Source: Paenibacillus montanisoli
Lineage (GTDB): Bacteria; Bacillota; Bacilli; Paenibacillales; Paenibacillaceae
Assembly (NCBI RefSeq): GCF_003268025.1
Contig: NZ_QLUW01000001.1
Location: 620,001-684,000, forward strand
Direction of reading: 5' to 3'
DNA: 64,000 nucleotides
The position numbers and the translations under genes were made by a program. Within the stretch, counting starts at the first letter, position 1; each line of letters starts with the position of its first letter. Shown here one piece after another: positions 52,499 through 60,707 of this stretch. The notes beneath the pieces are model-generated. The model was not told where the DNA came from. It made no database searches and worked only from the letters and a program-made list of their open reading frames with translations.

Positions 52499-52520
52499 AG
52501 CTCACCGAGCACCACATTCG
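52499..52520. repeat. Isolated fragment of the array 2 unit at the end of array 3
   Basis: 22 bp (AGCTCACCGAG followed by CACCACATTCG) identical to the array 2 unit, joined directly to the last array 3 unit. It links the two arrays into one composite locus. Confidence 0.85.
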
Positions 52521-52628
52521 GCGAAACGCCTCCCCCACACAACAACTTCATTTTCTTTTCTCTATTAAATTCTTTATAATAGATGAGGGACAATTTTCCT
52601 GATCTCATACAATCAAGGAAGAGGAGCT

Positions 52629-53618
52629 GTGAATGTTAAGATGAAGTATACGTATTTGGGACGTTCGGGTTTGAAGGTTAGCCGTTTGTGCTTGGGAACG
52701 ATGAATTTCGGCGTCGATACGGACGAGCAGGAAGCGTTTCGGATTATGGATGCGGCGCTGGATGCGGGAATCAACTTCTTCGACACGGCGAATATTTACG
52801 GCTGGGGCGAGAACGCGGGCCGTACGGAAGAGATCATCGGCCGCTGGTTCGCGCAAGGCGGCGGACGCCGCGAACGCACCGTGATTGCTACGAAATTCTA
52901 TGGCGATATGCATGATAAAAACGATGGTCCGAACCGCGACGGCGGCCTGTCCGCGTACAAGCTTCGCCGTCATCTGGAAGCATCGCTTCAGCGGATGCAA
53001 ACCGATCACATCGAGCTATACCAGATGCATCACGTTGACCGCAACGTAAGCTGGGAAGAGCTGTGGCCGGCATTCCAAGCGGCGCAGCAGCAAGGCAAGA
53101 TCGGCTATGTCGGCGCCAGCAACTTTGCGGGCTGGGATCTGGCCGTTGCGCAAGGCGAGGCGAAAGCCCGCGGAATAATCGGGCTCGTATCGGAACAACA
53201 TAAATATAACCTGCTCTGCCGTTTGCCGGAGCTGGAAGTGCTGCCCGCGTCGAAAGGCCTCGGCATTGGCGTCATCCCGTGGAGTCCGCTGGACGGCGGC
53301 TTGCTCGCCGGAAATGCCCGCCATGGCGGCGGCGGCAAGCGCAGCGGCGACAACAATCGCCTCCAAAAGCATGCTGCGCAGCTTGATGCCTACGGCAAGC
53401 TTTGCGATGAGCTCGGCGAGCGCGAAGATGTCGTATCGCTTGCTTGGCTGCTGGCAAACCCTGCTGTTACGGCGCCAATCATCGGCGTGCGCACGGCGGA
53501 GCAATTCGAGCGTTCGCTGCGTGCGGTAGAGCTTACGCTGGATGAGGCGACGCTGAAACGGATCGATGAGATTTTCCCAGGCCCAGGCGGAGAAGCGCCG
53601 CGCGCGTACGCTTGGTAG
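52629..53618 (+). CDS. Aldo/keto reductase
   Basis: 329 aa from GTG with AAGGA nine bases upstream; an ATG 12 bp later (MKYTYLGRSGLKVSRLCLGTMNFG) is an alternative and fits family alignments. NADPH-dependent oxidoreductase with a (beta/alpha)8 barrel. The catalytic tetrad is Asp and Tyr in FFDTANIYGWGENAG, Lys in VIATKFYGD and His in LYQMHHVDRN. The C-terminal NADP-binding part has APIIGVRTAEQFERSL. Substrate not predictable. Single gene with its own terminator; a TATAAT box lies at about 52576. Confidence 0.92.
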   Translation: MNVKMKYTYLGRSGLKVSRLCLGTMNFGVDTDEQEAFRIMDAALDAGINFFDTANIYGWGENAGRTEEIIGRWFAQGGGRRERTVIATKFYGDMHDKNDGPNRDGGLSAYKLRRHLEASLQRMQTDHIELYQMHHVDRNVSWEELWPAFQAAQQQGKIGYVGASNFAGWDLAVAQGEAKARGIIGLVSEQHKYNLLCRLPELEVLPASKGLGIGVIPWSPLDGGLLAGNARHGGGGKRSGDNNRLQKHAAQLDAYGKLCDELGEREDVVSLAWLLANPAVTAPIIGVRTAEQFERSLRAVELTLDEATLKRIDEIFPGPGGEAPRAYAW

Positions 53619-53675
53619 GATTGTTAATGTTAGCATAAGTGACATAAAGGATACTTTTATCTGATTGAAAACGCT

Positions 53676-53712
53676 GCCCACAGGATTTTTACCTCCTGTG
53701 GGCCGTTTATTA
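53676..53712 (+). terminator. Terminator after aldo/keto reductase gene
   Basis: GCCCACAGGA (53676-53685) pairs with TCCTGTGGGC (53694-53703), then CGTTTATTATT. Confidence 0.88.
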
Positions 53713-53858
53713 TTATCCCTTCTCTTCCATCCCCGCTCAAAAGTATCCCGAACTCGTTGTAATTTCGACCTCCTGCCATTTCGCCGCTCCTTCTATAATT
53801 CAAAGTGTAAGGAAGAGCGGTACACAAATAATCAACTATACATTGGGAGGTCTTTTTC

Positions 53859-55250
53859 ATGAAGAAAGGATTAACGGTAGCGGCAGTCACGCTGATGTCC
53901 GTATCTCTTGTTCTTTCCGCTTGCGGCTCCAAAGATGACAACAACAACAAGAACGCGGCAGCAAACGCCGGTACAACGAATACGTCGACGAACGAAGGCA
54001 CTACCAATGAAGGCACAACCAACGAAGCGCCAGCGGCAAAAGACGTAACGCTTTCCTTGCGCCATACGCAAATTAAAGAAACGAGCAAAGTGCGCCTCAA
54101 AATCCTGCAGGATGTCGTAGCTAAGACCGAGCAAGAAAACTCGGGCCTGAAATTCAACCTAGAAGGCATCGACGAAGTCGTCAACCGCGACCAGAAGCTG
54201 AAAGCGGAAATGGCAGCGGGCAACCCGCCGGACATCTTCGAAGTATTCGGCGGCGCGGACCTGAACCTGTACGTAAAAGCAGGCCGTATGCTCGATCTGA
54301 CTCCGATCATCGAAGAGCTCGGCATCAAGGACAAGTTCGCAAGCCTGGATGAATTCACGATTGACGGCAAAGTATACGGCTTGCCATTCGGCGGCTACAG
54401 CGAAGGCGTTTTCTATAACAAAAAAATGTTCGCCGAGTTCGGCCTCCAAGTGCCGAAAACGTTCCAAGAGCTTCTCGCCGCAGCGGATGCCTTGAAAGCC
54501 AAAGGCAAAACGCCTTTCGCGCTCGCAGCGAAAGACGGCTGGGTTAACGGCATGATGTGGAACACCATCATGGAGCGCCACGTGGGCATCGACTCCTTTA
54601 ATAAACTGTTGACCGGCGAAGCGAAATGGACGGATGCGGACTTCGTAGCGGGCTTCACCGACTACGCAACGCTCGTGAACAATGATTACTTTACAAAAGG
54701 CGCACTCGGCCTTCCATATGCAGAGCAAGGCGCTCAATTCCTGAAAGGCGACGCGGCGATGGTCTTCACTGGCAGCTGGGATGCGAACCGCTTCACAGGC
54801 GACGAAGCCGGCGACCTGAAGGGCAACATCGGCTACTTCTCCTTCCCGTCCATCGATGGCGGCAAAGGCGATCAAACGTCGATCAACGCGAGCTACTCGA
54901 ACGGTTTCGGATTCTCCGCGAACCTGGATGCCGATCAAGTCGAAGCCGTGAAAAAGTTCATCGCAAACTTCTTTAACGAAGAGATTCAAAAACGTACGCT
55001 TCTTGAAGATAAAGTCCTTCCTTCGATGAAGCTGTCCGACATGTCAGGCGTAGATCCGCTGATCTCTGAAGTGCTTACGGTAATGGGCAGCGCATCTTCC
55101 TCGTGGAAAGCATTCGACGCAATCGTTCAACCGAGCGTTGGCGCTGACGTAGGCGTAGGTCTGCAAGAGCTGATCGGTAAAGTGAAGAAGCCGGAAGAGG
55201 TTGCGGCGAAAATCCAAGCGTCCCAAGACAAAGCAAACGCTCAAAAATAA
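53859..55250 (+). CDS. Sugar ABC transporter substrate-binding lipoprotein, MsmE type
   Basis: 463 aa, GGGAGG ribosome site. The signal peptide ends in the lipobox SLVLSAC (Cys about 23) and is followed by an Asn/Thr/Glu-rich linker with a repeated NEGTT. It is a standard-size family 1 solute-binding protein (MAAGNPPDIFEVFGG, FLKGDAAMVFTGSWD, FNKKMFAEFGL-like N-lobe segment). It delivers a sugar to the two permeases downstream and is likely sensed by the kinase at 57.2 kb. The GH3 gene at the end of the cluster hints at an amino-sugar or beta-linked oligosaccharide. Separated from the permeases by a terminator-like hairpin. Confidence 0.92.
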   Translation: MKKGLTVAAVTLMSVSLVLSACGSKDDNNNKNAAANAGTTNTSTNEGTTNEGTTNEAPAAKDVTLSLRHTQIKETSKVRLKILQDVVAKTEQENSGLKFNLEGIDEVVNRDQKLKAEMAAGNPPDIFEVFGGADLNLYVKAGRMLDLTPIIEELGIKDKFASLDEFTIDGKVYGLPFGGYSEGVFYNKKMFAEFGLQVPKTFQELLAAADALKAKGKTPFALAAKDGWVNGMMWNTIMERHVGIDSFNKLLTGEAKWTDADFVAGFTDYATLVNNDYFTKGALGLPYAEQGAQFLKGDAAMVFTGSWDANRFTGDEAGDLKGNIGYFSFPSIDGGKGDQTSINASYSNGFGFSANLDADQVEAVKKFIANFFNEEIQKRTLLEDKVLPSMKLSDMSGVDPLISEVLTVMGSASSSWKAFDAIVQPSVGADVGVGLQELIGKVKKPEEVAAKIQASQDKANAQK

Positions 55251-55274
55251 GCGCTAAGCAAGCACGGATAAATC

Positions 55275-55308
55275 GAGGGTGTCCTGCCGTAACAGGCACC
55301 CTCTTTTT
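55275..55308 (+). terminator. Hairpin with T-run between binding protein and permeases
   Basis: GAGGGTG (55275-55281) pairs with CACCCTC (55297-55303), with an inner CCTG/CAGG stem past one bulge, then TTTTT. Partial termination here would give more binding protein than permease. Confidence 0.8.
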
Positions 55309-55340
55309 ATACGCCCAAACCGCTTACCAGGAGGATCCCA

Positions 55341-56222
55341 ATGAACAAAGCGCTTAGAAATCCCTATACTTATCTGGCTTTTATCGTACCGACGCTGGTG
55401 CTCTACTGCCTGTTTTTCATCTACCCGGTCATTGTGTCTTTCATTTACGGCTTCTATCAATGGGATGGCATCTCCGAGAAAGTATTCATCGGCATCGATA
55501 ACTTCAAACGGCTGATTCATGACGACGTTTTCTTGAAGTCGCTCGGCAACAACTTCTATTTCATGGCTTTTTCACTTCTCGTCAACATTCCGCTCGTGTT
55601 TCTGATCGCCATCATGGTGAGCAAGGCTAGACGCTTGCGCGGTTTCTATAAATCGGCCGTATTCGTACCGGTTGTCATCTCGACGGCGACGGTCGCGATT
55701 CTGTTCGGCGTACTATATAACTATGAGTCCGGTATGATCAATCAGGTGCTGCGCATGATCGGCGGCGAAAGCTGGGCGAAGGAATGGCTATCCGATCCGC
55801 ATCTGGCTATGCTGTCGATCCTGATCGCGAATGCGTGGCAGAACATCGGTTTCTTTATCGTGCTTTGTCTAGCTGCGATTCTCAATATTCCGAAGGAAAT
55901 AGGCGAAGCCGCGAAGATCGACGGCGTCAACGCTTGGAACGAAACATGGAAAATCACGCTGCCACTCGTGCGCCCCGTGCTGTTCGTTATGCTGTTATTG
56001 ACCGTGTCCGGTACGTTAAAAGTGCTTGATATCGTGCAAATTATGACCAATGGCGGCCCGTTCCAATCGACGGAGGTTATGTCAACGTATGCGCTTAAGA
56101 TCGGCTTCCGTTCGCTTGAACTCGGCTATGGCAGCGCAATCGGCGTCGCGATGTTCATCCTTATTCTGATTATGACCGGCATTTTACAGCGTGTATCGAA
56201 ATCCGAGGAGGTGCAGTACTGA
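55341..56222 (+). CDS. Sugar ABC transporter permease, MsmF/UgpA type
   Basis: 293 aa, AGGAGG ribosome site, about six helices. It starts NPYTYLAFIVPTLVLYCLFFIYPVIVSFIYGFYQWDG, typical of MalF/UgpA-like permeases. EAA loop IGEAAKIDGVNAWNETWKITLPLVRPVL. Its stop overlaps the start of the next permease by one base (TGATG). It belongs to a different permease subfamily from the LplB type at 8.6 and 25.3 kb. Confidence 0.93.
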   Translation: MNKALRNPYTYLAFIVPTLVLYCLFFIYPVIVSFIYGFYQWDGISEKVFIGIDNFKRLIHDDVFLKSLGNNFYFMAFSLLVNIPLVFLIAIMVSKARRLRGFYKSAVFVPVVISTATVAILFGVLYNYESGMINQVLRMIGGESWAKEWLSDPHLAMLSILIANAWQNIGFFIVLCLAAILNIPKEIGEAAKIDGVNAWNETWKITLPLVRPVLFVMLLLTVSGTLKVLDIVQIMTNGGPFQSTEVMSTYALKIGFRSLELGYGSAIGVAMFILILIMTGILQRVSKSEEVQY

Positions 56223-57103
56223 TGGAACGCATCCTGACAAACGGCAAAATCGCTCCTTCCACGCTGCAGCGTTCGAGCTTTTTGCGCAACAGCCAGCTGC
56301 CTCTTCACCTCTCGCTGTGGGTCTATGTCATTATCGTGCTTTTCCCGCTGTTATGGCTCTTGTTATCCTCATTCAAAACGAATCGTGAAATTACGGTCAA
56401 CACATGGGCGCTGCCTTCCGCGTTCAACTTTGAAAACTACAAGGCAGCTTGGGAAAGCGCCCATATCGGCCAATATGCCTGGAACAGCCTGCTCGTCACG
56501 GTTGCGGCGTGTTTGCTGACCATCATCCTGTCGGCTGCAACGGCGTTTGCCTTGTCGCGAATGAAATATAAGACGCTTAGCAAACGAATCTACGCGTTTA
56601 TTTTAATGGGACTGCTGGTTCCGCCCGGCGCGCTCTTTATCCCTCTGTACAGACTTGTCACGGATCTTCATTTGTACGATACGCATCAAGCGCTCATTTT
56701 GGTATACTGCACTTATGCTTTGCCGATAACGATCTTTATTTTGCACGCGTTTATGCAGTCCGTTCCGTCTGAGCTTGAGGAAGCCGGGATTATGGACGGG
56801 CTGGGCGCGGCGGGATTGTTCGCCAGAGTGATCATTCCGGTTTCGATGCCGGCGCTAGTTACGGTCTTCATCCTGGCGTTCATCGGCAATTGGAACGAAT
56901 ACATTCTCTCCCAGCTTCTCGTCACGACGGAATCGCTGCGCACGCTGCCTACAGGCATGGCGACCTTTAACGACGGCTACCGGACGAATTTCGCTTCGCT
57001 TTCCGCGGCGGTCATTATCAGCATCATTCCGGTATTGCTCGTGTACATGTTCCTGCAGCGGCAGATTATCGACGGCATGACTGCAGGCAGCGTGAAGGGT
57101 TAG
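56222..57103 (+). CDS. Sugar ABC transporter permease, MsmG/UgpE type
   Basis: 293 aa, about six helices. EAA loop LEEAGIMDGLGAAGLFARVIIPVSMPALV; C-terminus LQRQIIDGMTAGSVKG. Partner channel subunit of the previous gene, translationally coupled through the 1-bp overlap. The ATPase is not encoded here. Confidence 0.93.
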   Translation: MERILTNGKIAPSTLQRSSFLRNSQLPLHLSLWVYVIIVLFPLLWLLLSSFKTNREITVNTWALPSAFNFENYKAAWESAHIGQYAWNSLLVTVAACLLTIILSAATAFALSRMKYKTLSKRIYAFILMGLLVPPGALFIPLYRLVTDLHLYDTHQALILVYCTYALPITIFILHAFMQSVPSELEEAGIMDGLGAAGLFARVIIPVSMPALVTVFILAFIGNWNEYILSQLLVTTESLRTLPTGMATFNDGYRTNFASLSAAVIISIIPVLLVYMFLQRQIIDGMTAGSVKG

Positions 57104-57170
57104 CCTCCGGCGGCTCGAGCGCGCGAGACCGGGCCGGCGAGAGCTTGAAACGATAAGGAGCCGTCCGTTC

Positions 57171-58994
57171 ATGAATCTGCGTCCGAAGCTGCTGCTTGCT
57201 TTTATAGGTCTGATTGTCGCTCCGCTTATTTTGCTCGGTATCGTTTCCTTCTTGAATTCGGAGCATTTGCTGGAGAAGAAGTACAGCGAGCAGACGGAAA
57301 TTACGCTTAAGGCAGTCGGCGGCAACATCCGATACTTCTTCAGAGAGATTGACCAAATCACCGACTCCAGCGTGACCAACACAACCGTGCAGGATGCGCT
57401 GCGCAGCTCCCACAATTCGGTCAATGACGCCGCAAGGCTCATCGCTATCAGCCAGTACGAGAAGTCGCTCGGCAAGCTGCTGTTCCAGCATCCGGCACTG
57501 AGCATGATGATGCTTTACGGCAAGGATGGGACGATGTTCCGCTCTTACCGAAACGATCCGACAACGTTTAAAAAAATCACGTACGATATGCTGCAGGGAC
57601 ACGCCATCTATCCTGACATTTTACGGCTGGGAGGACGTCCGCTCTGGCTCGGACCTTACGAGCAGCCGGAGCTGACCGGCACCGGAGCCGCGTTGTTCAC
57701 GCAGCTGCGGATCGTACGGGATATGGACACGTTCAACGATTCCGGCATCATGGTCACGCAGGTGAAAACCGATGAAATCGACAACATGCTGCGTGACTTT
57801 ACGCTCTCGGGCGAGCAGCAGACACAAACGCGCTACCTGATCATCAACAGCGAAGGTCTCGTCATGCTCGACAGCAGCCATCAGCTGGAAGGCAAGCTGG
57901 CGCAAAGCCAAACCCAGCTGCCGTTGCAGAAGACGGCGCGTTACGCCAGCTACCGCACCTTGTTCAATCATGAGGATTCTCTCGTATCGGCGTATAACCT
58001 CGACCGCAGCGGGTGGGTCCTTATTTCCGTCAAATCATGGGAGTCGCTGACCAGCGAGAACATACGGTTCGTCCAGTGGATCGGCGGCATTACGCTGCTT
58101 TGTTTGCTTTTTGCAGTCTTATTCAATATCTTCTTCGTTAGCCGTGTTGCAAAAGCGATTATTCGGGTCGTCCGCAAAATGCGTCTGGTTGAGCAAGGCA
58201 TGCTTGATATCAATACCCGCGTCCCGACATCGGGCGGGAAGGATGAAACGGTGCTTTTGGCACGCAGCTTCAACAGCATGGTGGAGACGATCGGCCGTCT
58301 GCTGAGCGAGGTGCGTACGGAGCAGGATCGCAAGCAGCGGGCGGAAATGATGCTGATGCAGGCACAGATCAAGCCGCATTTTCTGTTTAACACGCTGGAA
58401 TCGATCAACGCGCTTGCGGCTCAGAACGAAGGCGGCAAAATCATGCAAATGGTGCGCCGTCTAAGCATCCTGCTGCGCACGAGCATGCATCACTCCGAAA
58501 TCATAACGGTGCGGCAGGAAATCGAACATGTGAACAGCTACCTGGAGATTCAAAAATACCGGTTCGAAGATTTGTTCAGCTACGAGCTGTCTATACCTGA
58601 TGAAGCGTTCGATTACACGATACTGAAGCTGACGCTGCAGCCGCTGGTCGAGAACAGCATTCAGCACGGCTTTGAAGGGCTGCCGCACGTCGGCCTGATT
58701 TCGATTTCGGTCCATCTGGAAGATGGCTCGCTGATCTTCACGATTGCCGATAACGGCATCGGTATGAATGAAGAGGTATTGAAGCGAATCAACGGACTAA
58801 CGCCTGAGCTCGAACGGGATTTGGATTTGAACGTCGCCGAGCAGGGTGAACGCCGCGGCTTGGGGCTGCGCAGCGTCGCTGACCGTCTTCGCATCCATTA
58901 CGGCGCGCCATATGGGATGATGCTGTGCAGCCAAGAAGGGTGCGGGACCACGATCCGGATTAAGATACCGCGAGACAGAGGTGAACGGATATGA
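57171..58994 (+). CDS. YesM-type sensor histidine kinase
   Basis: 607 aa. Helices at about residues 5-27 and 300-322 bracket a Cache-like extracytoplasmic sensor. Then follow HAMP (SRVAKAIIRVVRKMRLVEQGML), the phospho-acceptor box QAQIKPHFLFNTLESINALA, and HATPase with LVENSIQHGF and DNGIGMNEEVL. It lies 67 bp after the permeases and overlaps the response-regulator gene by 4 bp. Here the kinase and regulator follow the transporter genes, the reverse of the order at 20 kb. Confidence 0.93.
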   Translation: MNLRPKLLLAFIGLIVAPLILLGIVSFLNSEHLLEKKYSEQTEITLKAVGGNIRYFFREIDQITDSSVTNTTVQDALRSSHNSVNDAARLIAISQYEKSLGKLLFQHPALSMMMLYGKDGTMFRSYRNDPTTFKKITYDMLQGHAIYPDILRLGGRPLWLGPYEQPELTGTGAALFTQLRIVRDMDTFNDSGIMVTQVKTDEIDNMLRDFTLSGEQQTQTRYLIINSEGLVMLDSSHQLEGKLAQSQTQLPLQKTARYASYRTLFNHEDSLVSAYNLDRSGWVLISVKSWESLTSENIRFVQWIGGITLLCLLFAVLFNIFFVSRVAKAIIRVVRKMRLVEQGMLDINTRVPTSGGKDETVLLARSFNSMVETIGRLLSEVRTEQDRKQRAEMMLMQAQIKPHFLFNTLESINALAAQNEGGKIMQMVRRLSILLRTSMHHSEIITVRQEIEHVNSYLEIQKYRFEDLFSYELSIPDEAFDYTILKLTLQPLVENSIQHGFEGLPHVGLISISVHLEDGSLIFTIADNGIGMNEEVLKRINGLTPELERDLDLNVAEQGERRGLGLRSVADRLRIHYGAPYGMMLCSQEGCGTTIRIKIPRDRGERI

Positions 58995-60673
58995 ACGGAA
59001 AAGTGCTGCTTGTCGACGATGAACAACATATTACCCGCAACCTGGAGAAGGTCATTCCTTGGAACATGTTAGGTCTTGAGATCGTCGGCACGGCGAAGAA
59101 CGGCGTCGAAGCGCTTGAGCTGCTGCAAGAAACGCCTGCGGACCTAGTATTATGCGACATCCGGATGCCGGTCATGGACGGGCTGGAGCTTGTCCGCAAC
59201 ATCCGGGAACAAGGGATCGCTTGCGAAATCATCATGCTTTCCGGTTATCAGGACTTCTCCTATACGCGTGCCGCAATCCAGTATGGCGTGAAGGACTACA
59301 TTCTGAAGCCGATTCCATATGACGAGCTGACGGGCGTCATTGCCCGCGTCATGTCGGAGCAGCGTCATAAACGGCAGCAGGTAAAGGAAGAGAAGCGAAA
59401 GCTTGACCGGATCATCGATTTGGCGAACGAGAAAATTTTATATGACGTCCTGATGGACTATACCGAAATTACGGCCGACAACTGGCTGATGGCCGGGCAG
59501 GAGCAGCAGCTCGGCGAGCCGCAGTACACGATGATCGTGCTCGACATTGACGCAGGCTCCGCGGATGCGCGGGATTGGCGCGAATGGCCGGACAAAGAGC
59601 GCAAAATGTGGAATTTCGCGGTCTGCAACGTGTTGCGCGAAACGCTGCAGCTGGCTGGGGTGCAGCATGCGATCATTCAAATGCGCGACGGCGAGTGGTG
59701 CGTGCTGATTCACGGTGAGCAATCCGACGTCTTTAACGGCCAAGCGGGGCCGGCGGAGTTTTCGCAGCGTTTCGAGACGAAGTCGGCGAAGTGGGCCGAC
59801 ACGCTTCTTGCGTCGGTCCGGAAGAACGCCAAGCTGCAGCTTCATGCCGGCATCTACGATCAAGTAGCTGCGATGAATGAACTGTCGGCAGCCTACAAAT
59901 GCGTGCAGCGCGGGATGCAGCTCTCGACGGAGACTGCGCCGATCGCGTTCTACGGCAACGAGCGCTCCGGCGATTTCGAGGCGGGAAGGACGCTATGGGA
60001 TATTGCGGAACGGTTGATAGGCGCGATGAAGCGCGGAGATGCTGGCGGCGTCGAGGCTGAGCAGAAGCGCCTTGCGGAGCAGCTGCACAAGGCCGGCGCC
60101 AGCGCGGATGGGCGGCTTGAGCCGCTGCTGCATTTTCTCGCGCTCCATTTGATGAGGGAGCTGAAGGAAGCGGATTTGCTGCCGCGCGAGCGGGAAGATG
60201 CGATGTGGCGGAAGATGGATTTGCATTTTGGCGTGAAGGATCTATTCGCGGAGATTAGGCAGGCTACCAGCGAGGGCGTCGTCCGTTCGACGGACAAACG
60301 GAAGCTTTCCGAGCGGCAGATGGCGGACGCGAAGCAGTTTATGGACCGCCATTTGTTCCGCGATCTAAGCGTGGAGGAAGCGGCGACGCATGTCGGGCTG
60401 TCGACCTCGCATTTTAGTTTATTGTTTAAGCAGACGTACGGGGAAACGTTCATCGAATACATTACGCGCGCACGGATGGAAACGGCGAAATTGCTGCTGG
60501 CGGAAACGCCGAAAAGCGTCGCACAGATCGCTAAGGAAGTCGGTTACGCGGAACGGCGGTATTTTACGAAGGTGTTTATGAAGTATACGGGACAGATTCC
60601 GACGGATTATCGGATGGCGGTGCAGGGCACCTCGCTCATGACCGCCGGCGAGGAGACCGAAGAAGAGCATTAA
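58991..60673 (+). CDS. YesN-type response regulator (receiver plus AraC DNA-binding domain)
   Basis: 560 aa. Receiver about residues 1-120 (LLVDDEQ, phospho-acceptor Asp56 in DLVLCDIRMP, Lys in DYILKPIPY). A coiled-coil-like linker (QRHKRQQVKEEKRKLDR) and a middle region follow. The AraC helix-turn-helix pair closes the protein (LSVEEAATHVGLSTSHFSLLFKQTYG and VAQIAKEVGYAERRYFTKVFMKYTGQIPTDYR). It should control the ABC genes upstream and perhaps the GH3 gene downstream, which starts 34 bp further. Confidence 0.93.
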   Translation: MNGKVLLVDDEQHITRNLEKVIPWNMLGLEIVGTAKNGVEALELLQETPADLVLCDIRMPVMDGLELVRNIREQGIACEIIMLSGYQDFSYTRAAIQYGVKDYILKPIPYDELTGVIARVMSEQRHKRQQVKEEKRKLDRIIDLANEKILYDVLMDYTEITADNWLMAGQEQQLGEPQYTMIVLDIDAGSADARDWREWPDKERKMWNFAVCNVLRETLQLAGVQHAIIQMRDGEWCVLIHGEQSDVFNGQAGPAEFSQRFETKSAKWADTLLASVRKNAKLQLHAGIYDQVAAMNELSAAYKCVQRGMQLSTETAPIAFYGNERSGDFEAGRTLWDIAERLIGAMKRGDAGGVEAEQKRLAEQLHKAGASADGRLEPLLHFLALHLMRELKEADLLPREREDAMWRKMDLHFGVKDLFAEIRQATSEGVVRSTDKRKLSERQMADAKQFMDRHLFRDLSVEEAATHVGLSTSHFSLLFKQTYGETFIEYITRARMETAKLLLAETPKSVAQIAKEVGYAERRYFTKVFMKYTGQIPTDYRMAVQGTSLMTAGEETEEEH

Positions 60674-60707
60674 AGGAGAGGTGCTGGTTCTTATCATGGG
60701 AGAGCTG

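Noticed and set aside
51698-52579. Cys/Phe-rich repetitive proteins in array 3
   Set aside because: The mostly 52-bp period shifts the reading frame from unit to unit, so the apparent proteins are chance open frames without translation signals.
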